Assembly: GCF_003751805.1 (NCBI RefSeq)
Contig: NZ_RKHQ01000001.1
Span: forward strand, 1,488,001 to 1,552,000
DNA length: 64,000 bases
DNA from: Salana multivorans
GTDB lineage: Bacteria > Actinomycetota > Actinomycetes > Actinomycetales > Beutenbergiaceae
Direction of reading: 5' to 3'
Below are positions 23,518 to 32,917 of this stretch, piece after piece. Position 1 is the stretch's first letter, and every line of letters starts with the position of its first letter. Under the pieces are notes generated by a model that was given only the letters and a program-made list of their open reading frames with translations, was not told the DNA's origin and ran no database searches. Position numbers and translations under genes: made by a program.

Positions 23518-24485
23518 CCGCCCCACCCGCCACGCCGCCCGCGTCGTCCGCCGCGTCGTCGCCCGTCGTCACGCTCGATCGCGTGACACGCACGTTCGGC
23601 GACGTCGTCGCCCTCGACGACGTGTCGCTCGACCTGCACGCCGGCCAGCTCGTCGGCATGCTCGGCCCGAACGGCGCCGGGAAGTCGACGCTGCTCTCCC
23701 TTATCGCCGGGCTGCGCAAGCCGACGAGCGGCACGGTCCGCCTCATGGGCCGCGATCCGCGCGACCCGGTCGCCCGCATCGGCCTGGGGACCACGCCGCA
23801 GGAGACCGGACTGCCCGCGACGCTGCGGGTGCGCGAGGTGATCGACTTCGTCGCCGGGCACTTCCCCGACCCGATGCCGACCGCCGAGGTGATGGACATG
23901 TTCGGCCTCGGCGACCTCGCCCGACGGCAGACCGGGTCGCTGTCCGGCGGACAGAAGCGGCGGCTCGCGGTCGCGCTCTCGATCGTCGGGCGACCCCGCG
24001 TCGTGCTGCTGGACGAGCCGACCACCGGCCTCGACGTCGACGCGCGACGCGTGCTCTGGGACGCGGTGCAGGCCTACCACGCCGGGGGCGCCGCCATCGT
24101 CGTCACCAGCCACTACCTCGAGGAGATCGAGGCGCTGGCGCAGCGGGTCGTCGTCGTCGACGGGGGTCGGATCCTCGCCGACGACGACCTCGCGAGCGTC
24201 CTGTCCCGCGTCGGGTCGCGCACGGTCCGGTTCCGGCTCGCGGACGCGGCGGCGATCGCCGACGCCGGCGTCCTCGCCCTGCTCGAGCACGCCGAGCGGG
24301 AGGGCGACCGGTGGACGGTCGTGACGCCCGAGGCGGACGACCTCGTCCGCTCGCTCGTCGCAGCGGACGTGCCCTTCACGGGCCTCGACGTCCGCGGCGC
24401 CACCCTCGAGGAGGCGTTCGTCGCCATGACGAGCCCGGCCGCGCCGAACCCGGCGACCACCACCAACGGAAGGAGCGCACGGTGA
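23514..24485 (+). CDS. ABC-2 exporter ATPase subunit
   Basis: This 323-residue cytosolic ATPase energises the permease encoded next. Walker A is GPNGAGKST (about residue 53), the ABC signature is LSGGQKRRLAVA, and Walker B is VVLLDEPTTGLDVDARR. The C-terminal extension of about 90 residues resembles the regulatory domain of drug/Na+ exporters such as DrrA or NatA. The ATG at 23514 is preceded by ggaggt at 23503-23508. The substrate cannot be told from sequence. Confidence 0.95.
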   Translation: MTAPPATPPASSAASSPVVTLDRVTRTFGDVVALDDVSLDLHAGQLVGMLGPNGAGKSTLLSLIAGLRKPTSGTVRLMGRDPRDPVARIGLGTTPQETGLPATLRVREVIDFVAGHFPDPMPTAEVMDMFGLGDLARRQTGSLSGGQKRRLAVALSIVGRPRVVLLDEPTTGLDVDARRVLWDAVQAYHAGGAAIVVTSHYLEEIEALAQRVVVVDGGRILADDDLASVLSRVGSRTVRFRLADAAAIADAGVLALLEHAEREGDRWTVVTPEADDLVRSLVAADVPFTGLDVRGATLEEAFVAMTSPAAPNPATTTNGRSAR

Positions 24486-25279
24486 CAACGTCAACCGAGC
24501 GACCGACGACCGCAGCGCCGACCCCGCGTCCCGGCTGGCGTCTCGCCCTCACGCACACGAAGTTCCAGATCCTCGAGACGGTGCGCATCCCGATCGCGCT
24601 CGTCGGCAACCTGGTGTTCCCCGCCCTTGCGCTGCTCTTCTTCGTCGTCCCGCAGCGGGAGGTGGCGGACAACCCCGTCTTCGCCACCGCCGCCGTCGCC
24701 CAGCTCGGGATGTTCTCCGTCATGTCGGTGGCGATGTTCACGCACGGCGTCGGCGTCGCGGAGGACCGCGCGCTCCCGTTCGACACATTCGTCCGCGCCC
24801 TGCCGGCCGGCGCGATGCCGCGGCTCATGGGTCGGATCCTCACCGGGCTGTGCCTCACGGCGCTCGCGCTGGTGCCGCTGGTCCTGGTCGGGTGGCTCCT
24901 CACCTCCGCGACCCTGCCGCTCGGCCGGCTGGCCGCGTCCGTCGGGGTGGTGCTGCTCGTCGCGATCCCGTTCACCCTGCTCGGGCTGTCGATCGGGTAC
25001 TGGCTCTCGTCGAAGGCCGCGATCGCCATCGTCCAGGTCGTGCTGTTCCCGCTCGCGTTCGCCGGCGGCCTGTTCATGCCGCCCGAGGTCTTCCCGCCGT
25101 GGATGAACTCGATCTCGCTCGCGCTCCCCTCCCGCGCCGGGCGCGACCTGCTCGTCTGGGTGACGTCGGGCCAGCAGCTCCCGGCGTCGACGATCCCGGT
25201 GTTCCTCGGGTGGACGCTCGTGTTCGCCGTCATGGCGGTGCTCGCCTACCGCGGCGACGAGGGGCGTCGCTACCGCTGA
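24482..25279 (+). CDS. ABC-2 exporter membrane subunit
   Basis: This 265-residue ABC-2-type permease has six membrane helices and the typical periplasm-proximal PPEVFPPWMNSISLALPSRAGRDLL segment (key residues P...W...P..R) before the last helix. It forms the channel for the ATPase encoded immediately upstream. The start is GTG at 24482, overlapping the ATPase stop and preceded by ggaaggag. It is the last gene of the operon; a strong hairpin follows at 25283. Confidence 0.93.
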   Translation: MTTSTERPTTAAPTPRPGWRLALTHTKFQILETVRIPIALVGNLVFPALALLFFVVPQREVADNPVFATAAVAQLGMFSVMSVAMFTHGVGVAEDRALPFDTFVRALPAGAMPRLMGRILTGLCLTALALVPLVLVGWLLTSATLPLGRLAASVGVVLLVAIPFTLLGLSIGYWLSSKAAIAIVQVVLFPLAFAGGLFMPPEVFPPWMNSISLALPSRAGRDLLVWVTSGQQLPASTIPVFLGWTLVFAVMAVLAYRGDEGRRYR

Positions 25280-25282
25280 GCC

Positions 25283-25330
25283 GACGAGCGCGCCGAGGCG
25301 GACCCCCGGGTCGGCCTCGGCGCGCTCGTC
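25283..25330. terminator. Bidirectional terminator hairpin
   Basis: Perfect 17-base arms (25283-25299 and 25314-25330) surround a 14-base loop that itself contains gaccc/gggtc. It lies between the stop of the ABC permease (+, 25279) and the stop of copA (-, 25333), so it can end both transcripts. Confidence 0.8.
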
Positions 25331-25332
25331 CG

Positions 25333-27825
25333 TCAGGTCGTGGTGCGCAGGCGCAGCGAGTTCGTCACGACGATGACCGAGCTGAGCGCCATCGCGGCGC
25401 CGGCGATCATCGGGTTGAGCAGGCCGAGCGCCGCCAGCGGGATCGCCAGCACGTTGTAGGCGAACGCCCAGAACAGGTTCTGCTTGATGATCCGCAGCGT
25501 GGCGCGGGAGAGCCGGATCGCCTGCGGGACGCTGCGCAGGTCGCCGCGCACCAGCGTGATGTCGCTGGCCTCGATGGCCACGTCCGTGCCCGAGCCCATC
25601 GCGAGCCCGAGATCGGACTGGGCAAGGGCGGCGGCGTCATTGACGCCGTCACCCACCATGGCGACGACGCGGCCCTCCCGCTGCAGCCGCTCGATCTCGG
25701 TCACCTTGCCCTCGGGCAGGACGCCGGCCACGACGTCCTCGATGCCGACCTGGGCGGCCACCGCGCGTGCCGCGGCCTCCTGGTCACCGGTGAGGAGGAG
25801 CGGGGTGATGCCGAGGGCCCGCAGCTCCTCGACGGCCCGCGCGCTCGTCGGCTTGATCGCGTCGGTCACCGAGAGGACGCCCGAGCCCGCCGGTGCGCCC
25901 GCGTCGTCGGCCCCCCACGCGACGACGACCGTCGTCGCGCCCGTCGCCTCCAGCGGACCGACCGCGTCGCTCACCGCGCGCGGCAGCGTCACCTGCTCGG
26001 CCACCCAGCCGGGCCGGCCGACGACGACGGGGACGGTGGCGCCGTCGAGCGTCACCCGCGCGCGGACGCCGAAGCCGGCCTCGCCGCGGAAGTCGGTGAC
26101 CGCGGGCGTGGTGAGCCCGTCGGCGCCGGCGACCACGGCCCGCGCGATCGGGTGCTCGGAGGGGCCTTCCACCGCCGCCGCGACGGCGAGGACCTGCTCG
26201 CGCGCCGTGCCGGGGCCGGCCACGACCTCGCCCAGTGTCATGGCCCCCTGCGTGACCGTTCCGGTCTTGTCGAGGACGGCGACGTCGACGCGGCGCGTGG
26301 CCTCGAGGATCTCCGGGCCCTTGATGAGGATGCCGAGCTGGGCGCCGCGGCCCGTGCCGACGAGCAGCGCGGTCGGCGTCGCGAGCCCGAGCGCGCAGGG
26401 GCAGGCGATGATGAGGACGGCGACAGCGGCCGTGAACGCGGCCTGGATCTCGCCGGTGGTGAGGCCGCCGCCGTTGGTCGCGCCGAGCACGAGCCAGACG
26501 GCCAGCGTCAGCAGCGAGAGGCCGATGACGATCGGGACGAACACGCCCGAGATGCGGTCGGCGAGGCGCTGGACCGGGGCCTTGCCGGTCTGCGCGCGCG
26601 AGACGAGCCGGCCGATCTGGGCGAGCGCCGTGTCCGACCCGACCCGCGTCGCGCGCACCAGCAGGGCGCCCGAGGTGTTGACGGTCGCACCGGTGACGGT
26701 GTCGCCCGGGGTGACGTCGACGGGGACGGGCTCGCCCGTCAGCAGCGACGTGTCGACGGCGGACGTGCCGTCGACGACCTCGCCGTCCGTCGCCACCTTC
26801 TCGCCCGGCCGGACCAGGAACAGGTCGTCGACCCGGAGGTCGCCGATCGGGACGAGCCGCTCCGTGCGGCCGCCGTCCGCCGTGGGCGTGACCAGCGTCG
26901 CCTCCTTCGCGCCCAGCTCGAGCAGGCTGCGCAGGGCGTCGCCGGACGAGCGGCGGGCCCGGTACTCGGCGTAGCGCCCCGCGAGCAGGAAGGTGACGAC
27001 GACGGCCGCGACCTCCCAGTACATCTCGGGGTGACCGCTCGCGTGGGCCGAGCCGACGTCGGACAGGCGCGGGATGAACGTCGGCGTCATCCGCATGCCG
27101 ATCTCGCCGCTGCCGCCCAGCAGGAGCGCCCACAGCGACCACAGCGACGCGGAGATGACGCCGAGCGAGACGAGCGTGTCCATCGTCGAGGAGCCGTGGC
27201 GCGCGGCGCGGAACGCGGCCGTGTGGAACGGCCACGCCGCCCACGTGACGACCGGGAGGGCGAGGACCGCGACGACCCACTGCCAGCCCGGGAACTGCAG
27301 CGGAGGGATCATCGAGAGGAGCATCACCGGGGTCGACAGGATCGCGGCGACGACGAGGCGGCTGCGGAGCACCGCGCCGCGGTCGGGGTCGGGCGCCGAG
27401 GTGTCGCCGTCGGGATCGTGCCCGGGGCCGTGGGCGTGGCCGGAGAGCGGGTCGGCGTCGTGCTCCGGGTGTCCGTGGTGCTCGGGGTCGGCGTGGTGCG
27501 CGTGGGGGTCGGCGTCGTGCGCGTCGTGGTGGTGGTCGTGCGACGACCCGGCGCCGGCCGGGGCGAGATCGGTGCGGGACACGACGCGCGCGGTGTAGCC
27601 GGCGCTCTCGACCGCCTTGAGCAGCTCGGCGTTCGCGACCGGCCGGGTGAGCAGCACGTGCGCGCTCTCCAGGGCGAGGTTGACCTCCGCCGTCGCCCCC
27701 GGCACCTTGCCCAGCTTGCGCTCGACGCGGCTGACGCAGCTCGCGCAGGTCATGCCGCTGACGGCGAGGTCGACCTCGGCGACGGGCGTCGGCTCGGTCC
27801 CGGTCTCGGGGTGGGTGCTGGTCAT
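25333..27825 (-). CDS. copA: Copper-translocating P1B-type ATPase
   Basis: This 830-residue Cu+-exporting P-type ATPase has an N-terminal HMA domain with GMTCASC (Cys27, Cys30), then a His/Asp-rich segment (residues 95-136), then eight membrane helices. The transport motif [12 protein letters not shown], phosphorylation motif [20 protein letters not shown] and [16 protein letters not shown] are all present. It pumps copper from the cytosol, protecting the cell. The ATG at 27825 is used since it places the HMA domain 20 residues in; the frame is open further upstream without homology. It is the last gene of a csoR-HMA-copA cluster on the minus strand. The long His-rich stretch suggests extra metal buffering or sensing. 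Confidence 0.96.
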   Translation of the reverse strand: MTSTHPETGTEPTPVAEVDLAVSGMTCASCVSRVERKLGKVPGATAEVNLALESAHVLLTRPVANAELLKAVESAGYTARVVSRTDLAPAGAGSSHDHHHDAHDADPHAHHADPEHHGHPEHDADPLSGHAHGPGHDPDGDTSAPDPDRGAVLRSRLVVAAILSTPVMLLSMIPPLQFPGWQWVVAVLALPVVTWAAWPFHTAAFRAARHGSSTMDTLVSLGVISASLWSLWALLLGGSGEIGMRMTPTFIPRLSDVGSAHASGHPEMYWEVAAVVVTFLLAGRYAEYRARRSSGDALRSLLELGAKEATLVTPTADGGRTERLVPIGDLRVDDLFLVRPGEKVATDGEVVDGTSAVDTSLLTGEPVPVDVTPGDTVTGATVNTSGALLVRATRVGSDTALAQIGRLVSRAQTGKAPVQRLADRISGVFVPIVIGLSLLTLAVWLVLGATNGGGLTTGEIQAAFTAAVAVLIIACPCALGLATPTALLVGTGRGAQLGILIKGPEILEATRRVDVAVLDKTGTVTQGAMTLGEVVAGPGTAREQVLAVAAAVEGPSEHPIARAVVAGADGLTTPAVTDFRGEAGFGVRARVTLDGATVPVVVGRPGWVAEQVTLPRAVSDAVGPLEATGATTVVVAWGADDAGAPAGSGVLSVTDAIKPTSARAVEELRALGITPLLLTGDQEAAARAVAAQVGIEDVVAGVLPEGKVTEIERLQREGRVVAMVGDGVNDAAALAQSDLGLAMGSGTDVAIEASDITLVRGDLRSVPQAIRLSRATLRIIKQNLFWAFAYNVLAIPLAALGLLNPMIAGAAMALSSVIVVTNSLRLRTTT

Positions 27826-27986
27826 GGCGGGCTCGTTCCTACGTCTGGCGGCGTGCTCGGTCGGGTGCGTTCGGGTGTCTGGTGGCGTGCGGTGGGCGCG
27901 CCCGACGGACCCGCCGCCGGCCGGTGGCTCGGCGGGGGGTCGCGCGGGTCGTGGCGGGAGGTCGACGCGGGGTCGGCAGGCGGGGC

Positions 27987-28376
27987 TCAGGCCCCGCAGC
28001 CGCACCCGCCGCACCCGCAGCCGCCGGCCTCGCCGGCGGGCTGGGACGCGGTGGCCTCGTCCTTCGAGACGATCTCGACGGCCTGCGGGCCGACGCCGGC
28101 GACCTCGTCGCGGACGTCGGCGAGCCGGTTGAACTCCTCGGCGGCGCCGCGCGTGCTCAGCCCCGCGACGTCGTAGCCGGCCTCGTCGATCGCGCCGCGG
28201 ACGGCGTCCTCGGCCAGCGGGCCGTCGGAGAAGACCGTGACGTGCGACGTGCCACCCGCGTCGAGGTTGACGGTGACGTTGCCGACGCCGTCGAGCGCCT
28301 CGAGCTCCTGGGTGACGGCGCTGACGCAGTGGCCGCAGGTCATGCCGGTGACGTCGACGGTGGTGATGGTGCTCAT
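27987..28376 (-). CDS. copZ: CopZ-like HMA copper chaperone with Cys-rich tail
   Basis: This 129-residue copper-binding protein has an HMA domain at residues 1-70 with GMTCGHC as the Cu+ site. A further 50 residues include a helical segment ([13 protein letters not shown]), then the C-terminal tail GGCGCGGCGCGA with four extra cysteines. Plain CopZ proteins are about 70 residues, so the tail is an addition. It would carry Cu+ to CopA (downstream) or to the CsoR repressor (upstream gene). The ATG at 28376 follows gaggagtcccc. Membership of the copper operon is clear. Confidence 0.92.
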   Translation of the reverse strand: MSTITTVDVTGMTCGHCVSAVTQELEALDGVGNVTVNLDAGGTSHVTVFSDGPLAEDAVRGAIDEAGYDVAGLSTRGAAEEFNRLADVRDEVAGVGPQAVEIVSKDEATASQPAGEAGGCGCGGCGCGA

Positions 28377-28432
28377 GGGGACTCCTCGGTCTGGAACGGA
28401 TTCGGAACGGTCTGGGTGGTCGGGTCGGTCGG

Positions 28433-28777
28433 CTAGCTGCGGATGAGTCGCGCGACGGCCTCGGACGCCTCGCGCACCTTCTCGTCCGCCTCCTCCTGGC
28501 TGGATCGCGCCGCCTCGACGACGCAGCTGCCGAGGTGGTCCTCGACGAGGCCGATCGCGACGGCCTGGAGCGCGCGCGTCGCGGCCGAGACCTGGGTGAG
28601 GATGTCGATGCAGTAGACGTCCTCGTCGATCATCCGGGCGATGCCGCGGATCTGCCCCTCGATCCGGCGCATCCGGCGCGCGTAGGCGTCCTTCGCGTCG
28701 TGATAGCCGTGGCGGTGCCCGGGGGCGGCCTCGGCCGTGGCCTCGGGTGGTTCCGCTGTGGTGGTCGGGTCGGTCAT
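28433..28777 (-). CDS. csoR: CsoR-family copper-sensing repressor
   Basis: This 114-residue four-helix repressor of the CsoR/RcnR/FrmR family releases DNA on binding Cu+. The signature helix [22 protein letters not shown] is present (key residues R...IEGQ..G). The Cys-His-Cys ligands appear as Cys in VYCIDILTQ, His in VEDHLGSC and its Cys, matching the CsoR fingerprint. Start: the ATG at 28777 is chosen; an in-frame ATG at 28786 would add three residues. Neither has a good Shine-Dalgarno. The CsoR-type operator lies just upstream at 28788-28804. It is the first gene of the copper cluster. Confidence 0.95.
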   Translation of the reverse strand: MTDPTTTAEPPEATAEAAPGHRHGYHDAKDAYARRMRRIEGQIRGIARMIDEDVYCIDILTQVSAATRALQAVAIGLVEDHLGSCVVEAARSSQEEADEKVREASEAVARLIRS

Positions 28778-28787
28778 GACGTCCATG

Positions 28788-28804
28788 GTACCCCTAGGGG
28801 GTAT
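28788..28804. promoter_or_regulatory. CsoR-type operator
   Basis: The sequence gtacccctagggggtat is the GC-tract pseudo-palindrome TACCCC-TA-GGGGGTA recognised by CsoR-family repressors (CsoR of Mycobacterium and Bacillus). It lies 2-11 bases before the possible csoR starts, so binding would block initiation. Confidence 0.8.
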
Positions 28805-28888
28805 CTCACGCAACGAACCTGTGAAGATCTCCTGCCGAGCGCGGTCCCGGGTCGAGGAGATGGACCTCGCCCCTCTACGGTGATCCCC

Positions 28889-29947
28889 ATGACGCCTCAG
28901 CCCCGTGCCGACCGCCCCGCGCGCCGCCTGCGTCGAGTCGCCGCAGCCACAGTGCTCGCGGTCGGCGGGATCGGGGTCGCGGTTCCGGCCGCCGCCGTCG
29001 ACCCGATCGCCACCGCAGGCGCGCTCGACGTCGTCGACCAGACCACCGTCGTCTCCTGGGTCGACGGCGTCGAGCGCCTGCTCGTCGACGTCCGCGCCGT
29101 CGGCCAGCTGGAGTCGGGCGCGCAGTCGATGCTGATCCTCGCGACGCCGACCACGCCGACGATCACCGAGGGCTCGCGAGAGGTCATCACGGCCGTCGCC
29201 GCCGCCTCGGCCCCGGAGGAGGTCGTCGAGGAGCGGTGGTGGCCGGACCTGGAGTCGTTCGGCGGGTCCAGCGACGAGGCGGCGGCTGCGCGCGAGGCCG
29301 TCTACCCCATCGCTCCTGACGGCATCGGTGCCTACCCGGCCGAGTCGGCCGACTCGTGGATCTCCTGGCTGTCCGAGCGCGGGTACCAGCTCGCCGACCA
29401 GGACGTCTCGCTCATCCAGCGCTATGCCGGTGCCGGCTGGGCGATCTCGGTCGTGCAGGTGGAGATGCCCGCGGGGACCGTCAACGGCGGCCCGCCCCCG
29501 ATCGACGTCAGCTTCGCGTCCGAGACGCCCGTCGTCCCGATGGTGCTCGCGTCGACCGGCTCGCAGTCGCTCACCTACACCTCCTACGTTCTCGCCGCCG
29601 AGCGGATGGACCGCTCGGACCCGCTGCGCGGCAACTCCACCCTCCTGTTCTCGGGTCCGGTGACGGCGCGGCAGTACCCGGAGCTGTCCGACTGGCTCGA
29701 GCCGTTCGGCGGCAGCGCCGTGCTCACGAAGTCGGTCCAGACCTTCCCGAGCCCGAGTCGGATCACCGAGGACCTGACGTTCTCGGTCTCGACCTACGGG
29801 CCGTTCGACGCCGGGACCGAGACGAAGGTCGTCGACCGCATCATCCTCGGCCTGCCCGCCGGACTCATGCTCGTGGCCGGCGGCATGCTGCTGCTCGCGA
29901 TCCTCGGCATCGTGCTCTCCCAGATCCTCCAGCGCCGCTACCGCTAG
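28889..29947 (+). CDS. Secreted membrane-anchored protein, DUF2330-like
   Basis: This 352-residue protein has a cleavable-looking signal peptide (basic ADRPARRLRR then a hydrophobic core ending AVPAAA), an extracellular beta-rich domain, and a C-terminal membrane helix (LPAGLMLVAGGMLLLAILGIVLSQIL split by a short turn) followed by a basic cytosolic stub QRRYR. The PYPIAP/WLSERGYQLADQDVSLIQRY segment (key residues W..ERGY) resembles DUF2330 proteins, which have no known function; I am not certain of the match. The ATG at 28889 has TACGGT seven bases upstream, a leaderless arrangement. The next gene starts nine bases after the stop. Confidence 0.75.
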   Translation: MTPQPRADRPARRLRRVAAATVLAVGGIGVAVPAAAVDPIATAGALDVVDQTTVVSWVDGVERLLVDVRAVGQLESGAQSMLILATPTTPTITEGSREVITAVAAASAPEEVVEERWWPDLESFGGSSDEAAAAREAVYPIAPDGIGAYPAESADSWISWLSERGYQLADQDVSLIQRYAGAGWAISVVQVEMPAGTVNGGPPPIDVSFASETPVVPMVLASTGSQSLTYTSYVLAAERMDRSDPLRGNSTLLFSGPVTARQYPELSDWLEPFGGSAVLTKSVQTFPSPSRITEDLTFSVSTYGPFDAGTETKVVDRIILGLPAGLMLVAGGMLLLAILGIVLSQILQRRYR

Positions 29948-29955
29948 GGCGTCCG

Positions 29956-31113
29956 ATGGCCGCCGACGACCTCGACGTCGTCTTCACCGTCCTGCCCGGC
30001 GCGCTCCCCGCGCTGCGTCGCGAGCTCGTCCGCTCCGGGTTGACGACGTCACCCGAGGGTGGCGGGGCTCCTGAGGCCGACGACGGAGCGCCGGGCGACG
30101 GGCCGAACGACGCCGACGCCGACGAGCTGCGCCTGACGCTTCCCCGCACGGCCGAGACCCTCCGAACGCTCGCGCGGCTGCGCACCGCCGTGTCCGCCTC
30201 GCTCGCCGTCGCGACCGACACCGGCCGGCCGACGGGGCTGCTGTCCTCCGAGTCGCTCGGTGAGGTCGACCGGGTGCTCGAGGCGATCTCGTGGCAGCGC
30301 CCGCGCGTGACGTTCTCCGGGCTGCGGCTCGAGGCGGCGGGGGCGGAGACGCCGCAGATGCTGCGGATCGCCGCCGAGCTGGCCGAGCGCGCCGGCGTGC
30401 CGGTGTCCGAGGACGGCGACCTCGTCGTGCGTGTCCGGCGAGCGCGGGGTGCCGGCTGGGAGGCGCTCGTCCGGACGACGCCGCGGCCGCTGGCCACCCG
30501 GCCCTGGCGGACCGAGCGCTACCCGGGCGCGCTCAACGCGACGCTGGCCGCGGTCGTCGTCGACGAGGTCGAGCACGTCCGCTGGCAGCTCGGCGGCTCC
30601 GACGGTGGGGTCGACGGGGACGAGGGCGACGCGCCGGTCGTCGTCGACCTCATGTGCGGGAGCGGGACGCTCACGCTGGAGCGCCTGGCGCGCGGACGGG
30701 TGGCCAGGGCGGTCGCCGTCGACGTCGCCCCCGAGGCGATCGCGATCCTCGAGCGGCACCAGCGGGCGTCCCGGATCAAGGGCCGGATCGAGGCGGTGGT
30801 GGCGGACGTGGCCGACGTCGCGCGGACGGGCGGCGTGCTCGCCGACCTGGCGGGGACGGCCGACGTGGTCGTGGCGAACCCGCCGTGGGGCGAGCTGCTC
30901 GGGGCGCACGCGACGAACGAGCGCCTCTCCCGCGACCTCCTGGACGCGGCCGACCGGATCGGGGCGGACGACGTCGTGGTCGGCGTCCTCACGCACGACA
31001 TCCGCCGGTTCGAGCGGGTCCTCGACCACGACGCCCGCTGGCGGCTCATCGCACGCCCGCAGCTCTTCGCGAAGGGGCATCGCCCGCGGCTGTTCGTCCT
31101 CGTCCGGGCGTAG
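29956..31113 (+). CDS. N6-adenine/N2-guanine-type RNA methyltransferase
   Basis: This 385-residue SAM-dependent methyltransferase has a divergent N-terminal part of the THUMP/TRM11 type and a C-terminal Rossmann domain. The SAM motif is VVDLMCGSGTLTLERL (about residue 232), and the catalytic motif NPPWGELLG (NPPY/W, about residue 312) is typical of enzymes methylating exocyclic amino groups of RNA (TrmN/RlmL class). The family in actinobacteria is usually annotated only as methyltransferase. The ATG at 29956 begins nine bases after the upstream stop. The RNA target is unknown. Confidence 0.85.
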   Translation: MAADDLDVVFTVLPGALPALRRELVRSGLTTSPEGGGAPEADDGAPGDGPNDADADELRLTLPRTAETLRTLARLRTAVSASLAVATDTGRPTGLLSSESLGEVDRVLEAISWQRPRVTFSGLRLEAAGAETPQMLRIAAELAERAGVPVSEDGDLVVRVRRARGAGWEALVRTTPRPLATRPWRTERYPGALNATLAAVVVDEVEHVRWQLGGSDGGVDGDEGDAPVVVDLMCGSGTLTLERLARGRVARAVAVDVAPEAIAILERHQRASRIKGRIEAVVADVADVARTGGVLADLAGTADVVVANPPWGELLGAHATNERLSRDLLDAADRIGADDVVVGVLTHDIRRFERVLDHDARWRLIARPQLFAKGHRPRLFVLVRA

Positions 31114-31292
31114 GCGAGGATCGCCGTCGGACGGGTCCGCCCCCTGACGTCCGCTCTCTGCGGATCAGCCGCCCTCGCACCGGGGCGAACCCGGCGTCGA
31201 CGCAGGTCAGCGGGCCGCCGGATCCCGGACGGTCCGATGCCGCGTGGACTCTTCCGCGGAGAGCGGACGGCCGCGAACCGGACAACCCCGAC

Positions 31293-32735
31293 TCAGTCGA
31301 GGTGGGCGACCAGGCGCTCGGCGTAGCCCGTGTAGTCGGCCGGAGTGAGCGCGAGGAGGCGAGCCTCCACGTCGTCCGGGAGCCCGAGACCCGCGATGAA
31401 CTCGCGCATGCCGGCCCCGTCGACGCGGCGGCCCCTGGTCAGCTCCTTGAGCCGCTCGTACGGGTCGGCCATGCCGGTGACGCCGGCGATCCCCGCCGCG
31501 CGCATCGCCGACTGGACGGCCTCGCCGAGGACCTCCCAGTTGGCGTCGAGGTCGCGCGCCATCGCGGCGGGGTCGACGCCGAGGCCGGCGAGGCCGCGCG
31601 TCACGTTGGCGATCGCGAGCAGCGAGTGCCCGAGCGCGATGCCGATCGTGCGCTGCGTCGAGGAGTCGGTGAGGTCGCGCTGCAGGCGCGAGGTGACGAG
31701 CGTGCTCGACAGGTTGCCGAGGAGCGCGCTGGAGATCTCGAGGTTGGCCTCGCCGTTCTCGAACCGGATCGGGTTGACCTTGTGCGGCATCGTCGAGGAT
31801 CCGGTCGAGCCCTGCGCGCTCAGGTTCTGCACGAAGTAGCCGAGCGAGATGTAGGTCCAGACGTCGGTCGCGACGTTGTGCAGGATGCGGTTGAAGCGGG
31901 CGATGTCGTCGTAGAGCTCGCTCTGCCAGTCGTGACTCTCGATCTGCGTCGTGAGCGGGTTCCAGGTGAGGCCGAGGCCGGTGACGAACCCGCGCGCGAC
32001 GTCCTCCCAGTCGGTGCCGGGGACGGAGACGGAGTGCGCCCCGTACGTGCCCGTCGCGCCGTTGATCTTGCCGAGTGTCTCGTCGCCCTCGATCCGCGCG
32101 AGCTGGCGACGCAGGCGGTGGACGACGACGGCGAGCTCCTTGCCGAGCGTCACCGGCGTCGCGGGCTGGCCGTGCGTGCGGGCCAGCATCGGCATGGCCG
32201 CCTGCGCGCGGGCGAGGTCGGCGACGGCGTCGACGAGGACACGCGCCGCGGGCAGCCAGACGTCGTGGACGGCGGATCGGACGGTGAGCGCGTAAGACAG
32301 GTTGTTGATGTCCTCGCTCGTGCAGAAGATGTGCGCCAGCTCGCTCGCCGCGGGCAGGGCGGTGTCGGAGCCCAGCACCTCGGGCGCGTGGTCCATGCGG
32401 CGCTTGAGGAAGTACTCGACGGCCTTGACGTCGTGTCGCGTCTCCGCCTCGATCGCCGCCAGCTCGGCGATCTCCGCAGGCCCGAAGGTGGCGACGACGT
32501 CGCGGAGGTAGGCCTTCTCCGCATCGGTCAGGACCGGGGCGCCGGGGATCGCGCCCTGCTCGGTCAGGTGGATGATCCACTCGACCTCGACCGCGAGGCG
32601 GGCGCGGTTGAGCGCCGCCTCGGAGAGGTGGTCGACGAGCGGTGCGACGTCGGCGCGGTAGCGCCCGTCGAGCGGGCCGAGAGCGATCGCGGGGTCGGCG
32701 GCAAGGCTCACCCAGGGCGTCGTGTCGAGGGGCAT
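31293..32735 (-). CDS. purB: Adenylosuccinate lyase
   Basis: This 480-residue lyase converts SAICAR to AICAR and adenylosuccinate to AMP in purine synthesis. It belongs to the fumarase/aspartase superfamily and the PurB subfamily close to the E. coli type. The signature GSSTMPHKVNPIRFEN (about residue 310, key residues GSS.MPHK.NP) and the motif ARTHGQPATPVTLG are present. The ATG at 32735 gives the expected N-terminus (MPLDTTPWVSLAADPAIALGPLDGRY region). AAGAAT stands six bases upstream, so it may be leaderless. It stands alone, converging on the methyltransferase gene. Confidence 0.97.
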   Translation of the reverse strand: MPLDTTPWVSLAADPAIALGPLDGRYRADVAPLVDHLSEAALNRARLAVEVEWIIHLTEQGAIPGAPVLTDAEKAYLRDVVATFGPAEIAELAAIEAETRHDVKAVEYFLKRRMDHAPEVLGSDTALPAASELAHIFCTSEDINNLSYALTVRSAVHDVWLPAARVLVDAVADLARAQAAMPMLARTHGQPATPVTLGKELAVVVHRLRRQLARIEGDETLGKINGATGTYGAHSVSVPGTDWEDVARGFVTGLGLTWNPLTTQIESHDWQSELYDDIARFNRILHNVATDVWTYISLGYFVQNLSAQGSTGSSTMPHKVNPIRFENGEANLEISSALLGNLSSTLVTSRLQRDLTDSSTQRTIGIALGHSLLAIANVTRGLAGLGVDPAAMARDLDANWEVLGEAVQSAMRAAGIAGVTGMADPYERLKELTRGRRVDGAGMREFIAGLGLPDDVEARLLALTPADYTGYAERLVAHLD

Positions 32736-32917
32736 GGGCTCATTCTTCCACTCGCCGGCCGAGCGCCGAGGCGGTGGCCGGAGGGTGGGCGTGCGACGAC
32801 GGCGATCCGGGCCGATCGAGGGGTCGGCGCTGTCCACAGAGCCGTGAGACGCGGCTGTTCCGGGGCCGTCTCCAGGGGCCGAGCGGACGGCGCGGTCCTC
32901 GTCCTAGCGTCGCCGAC

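Noticed and set aside
28889-31113. Possible fusion of the membrane-anchored protein and methyltransferase
   Set aside because: The frames differ and a stop at 29945-29947 is followed by an independent ATG at 29956; they are two genes.
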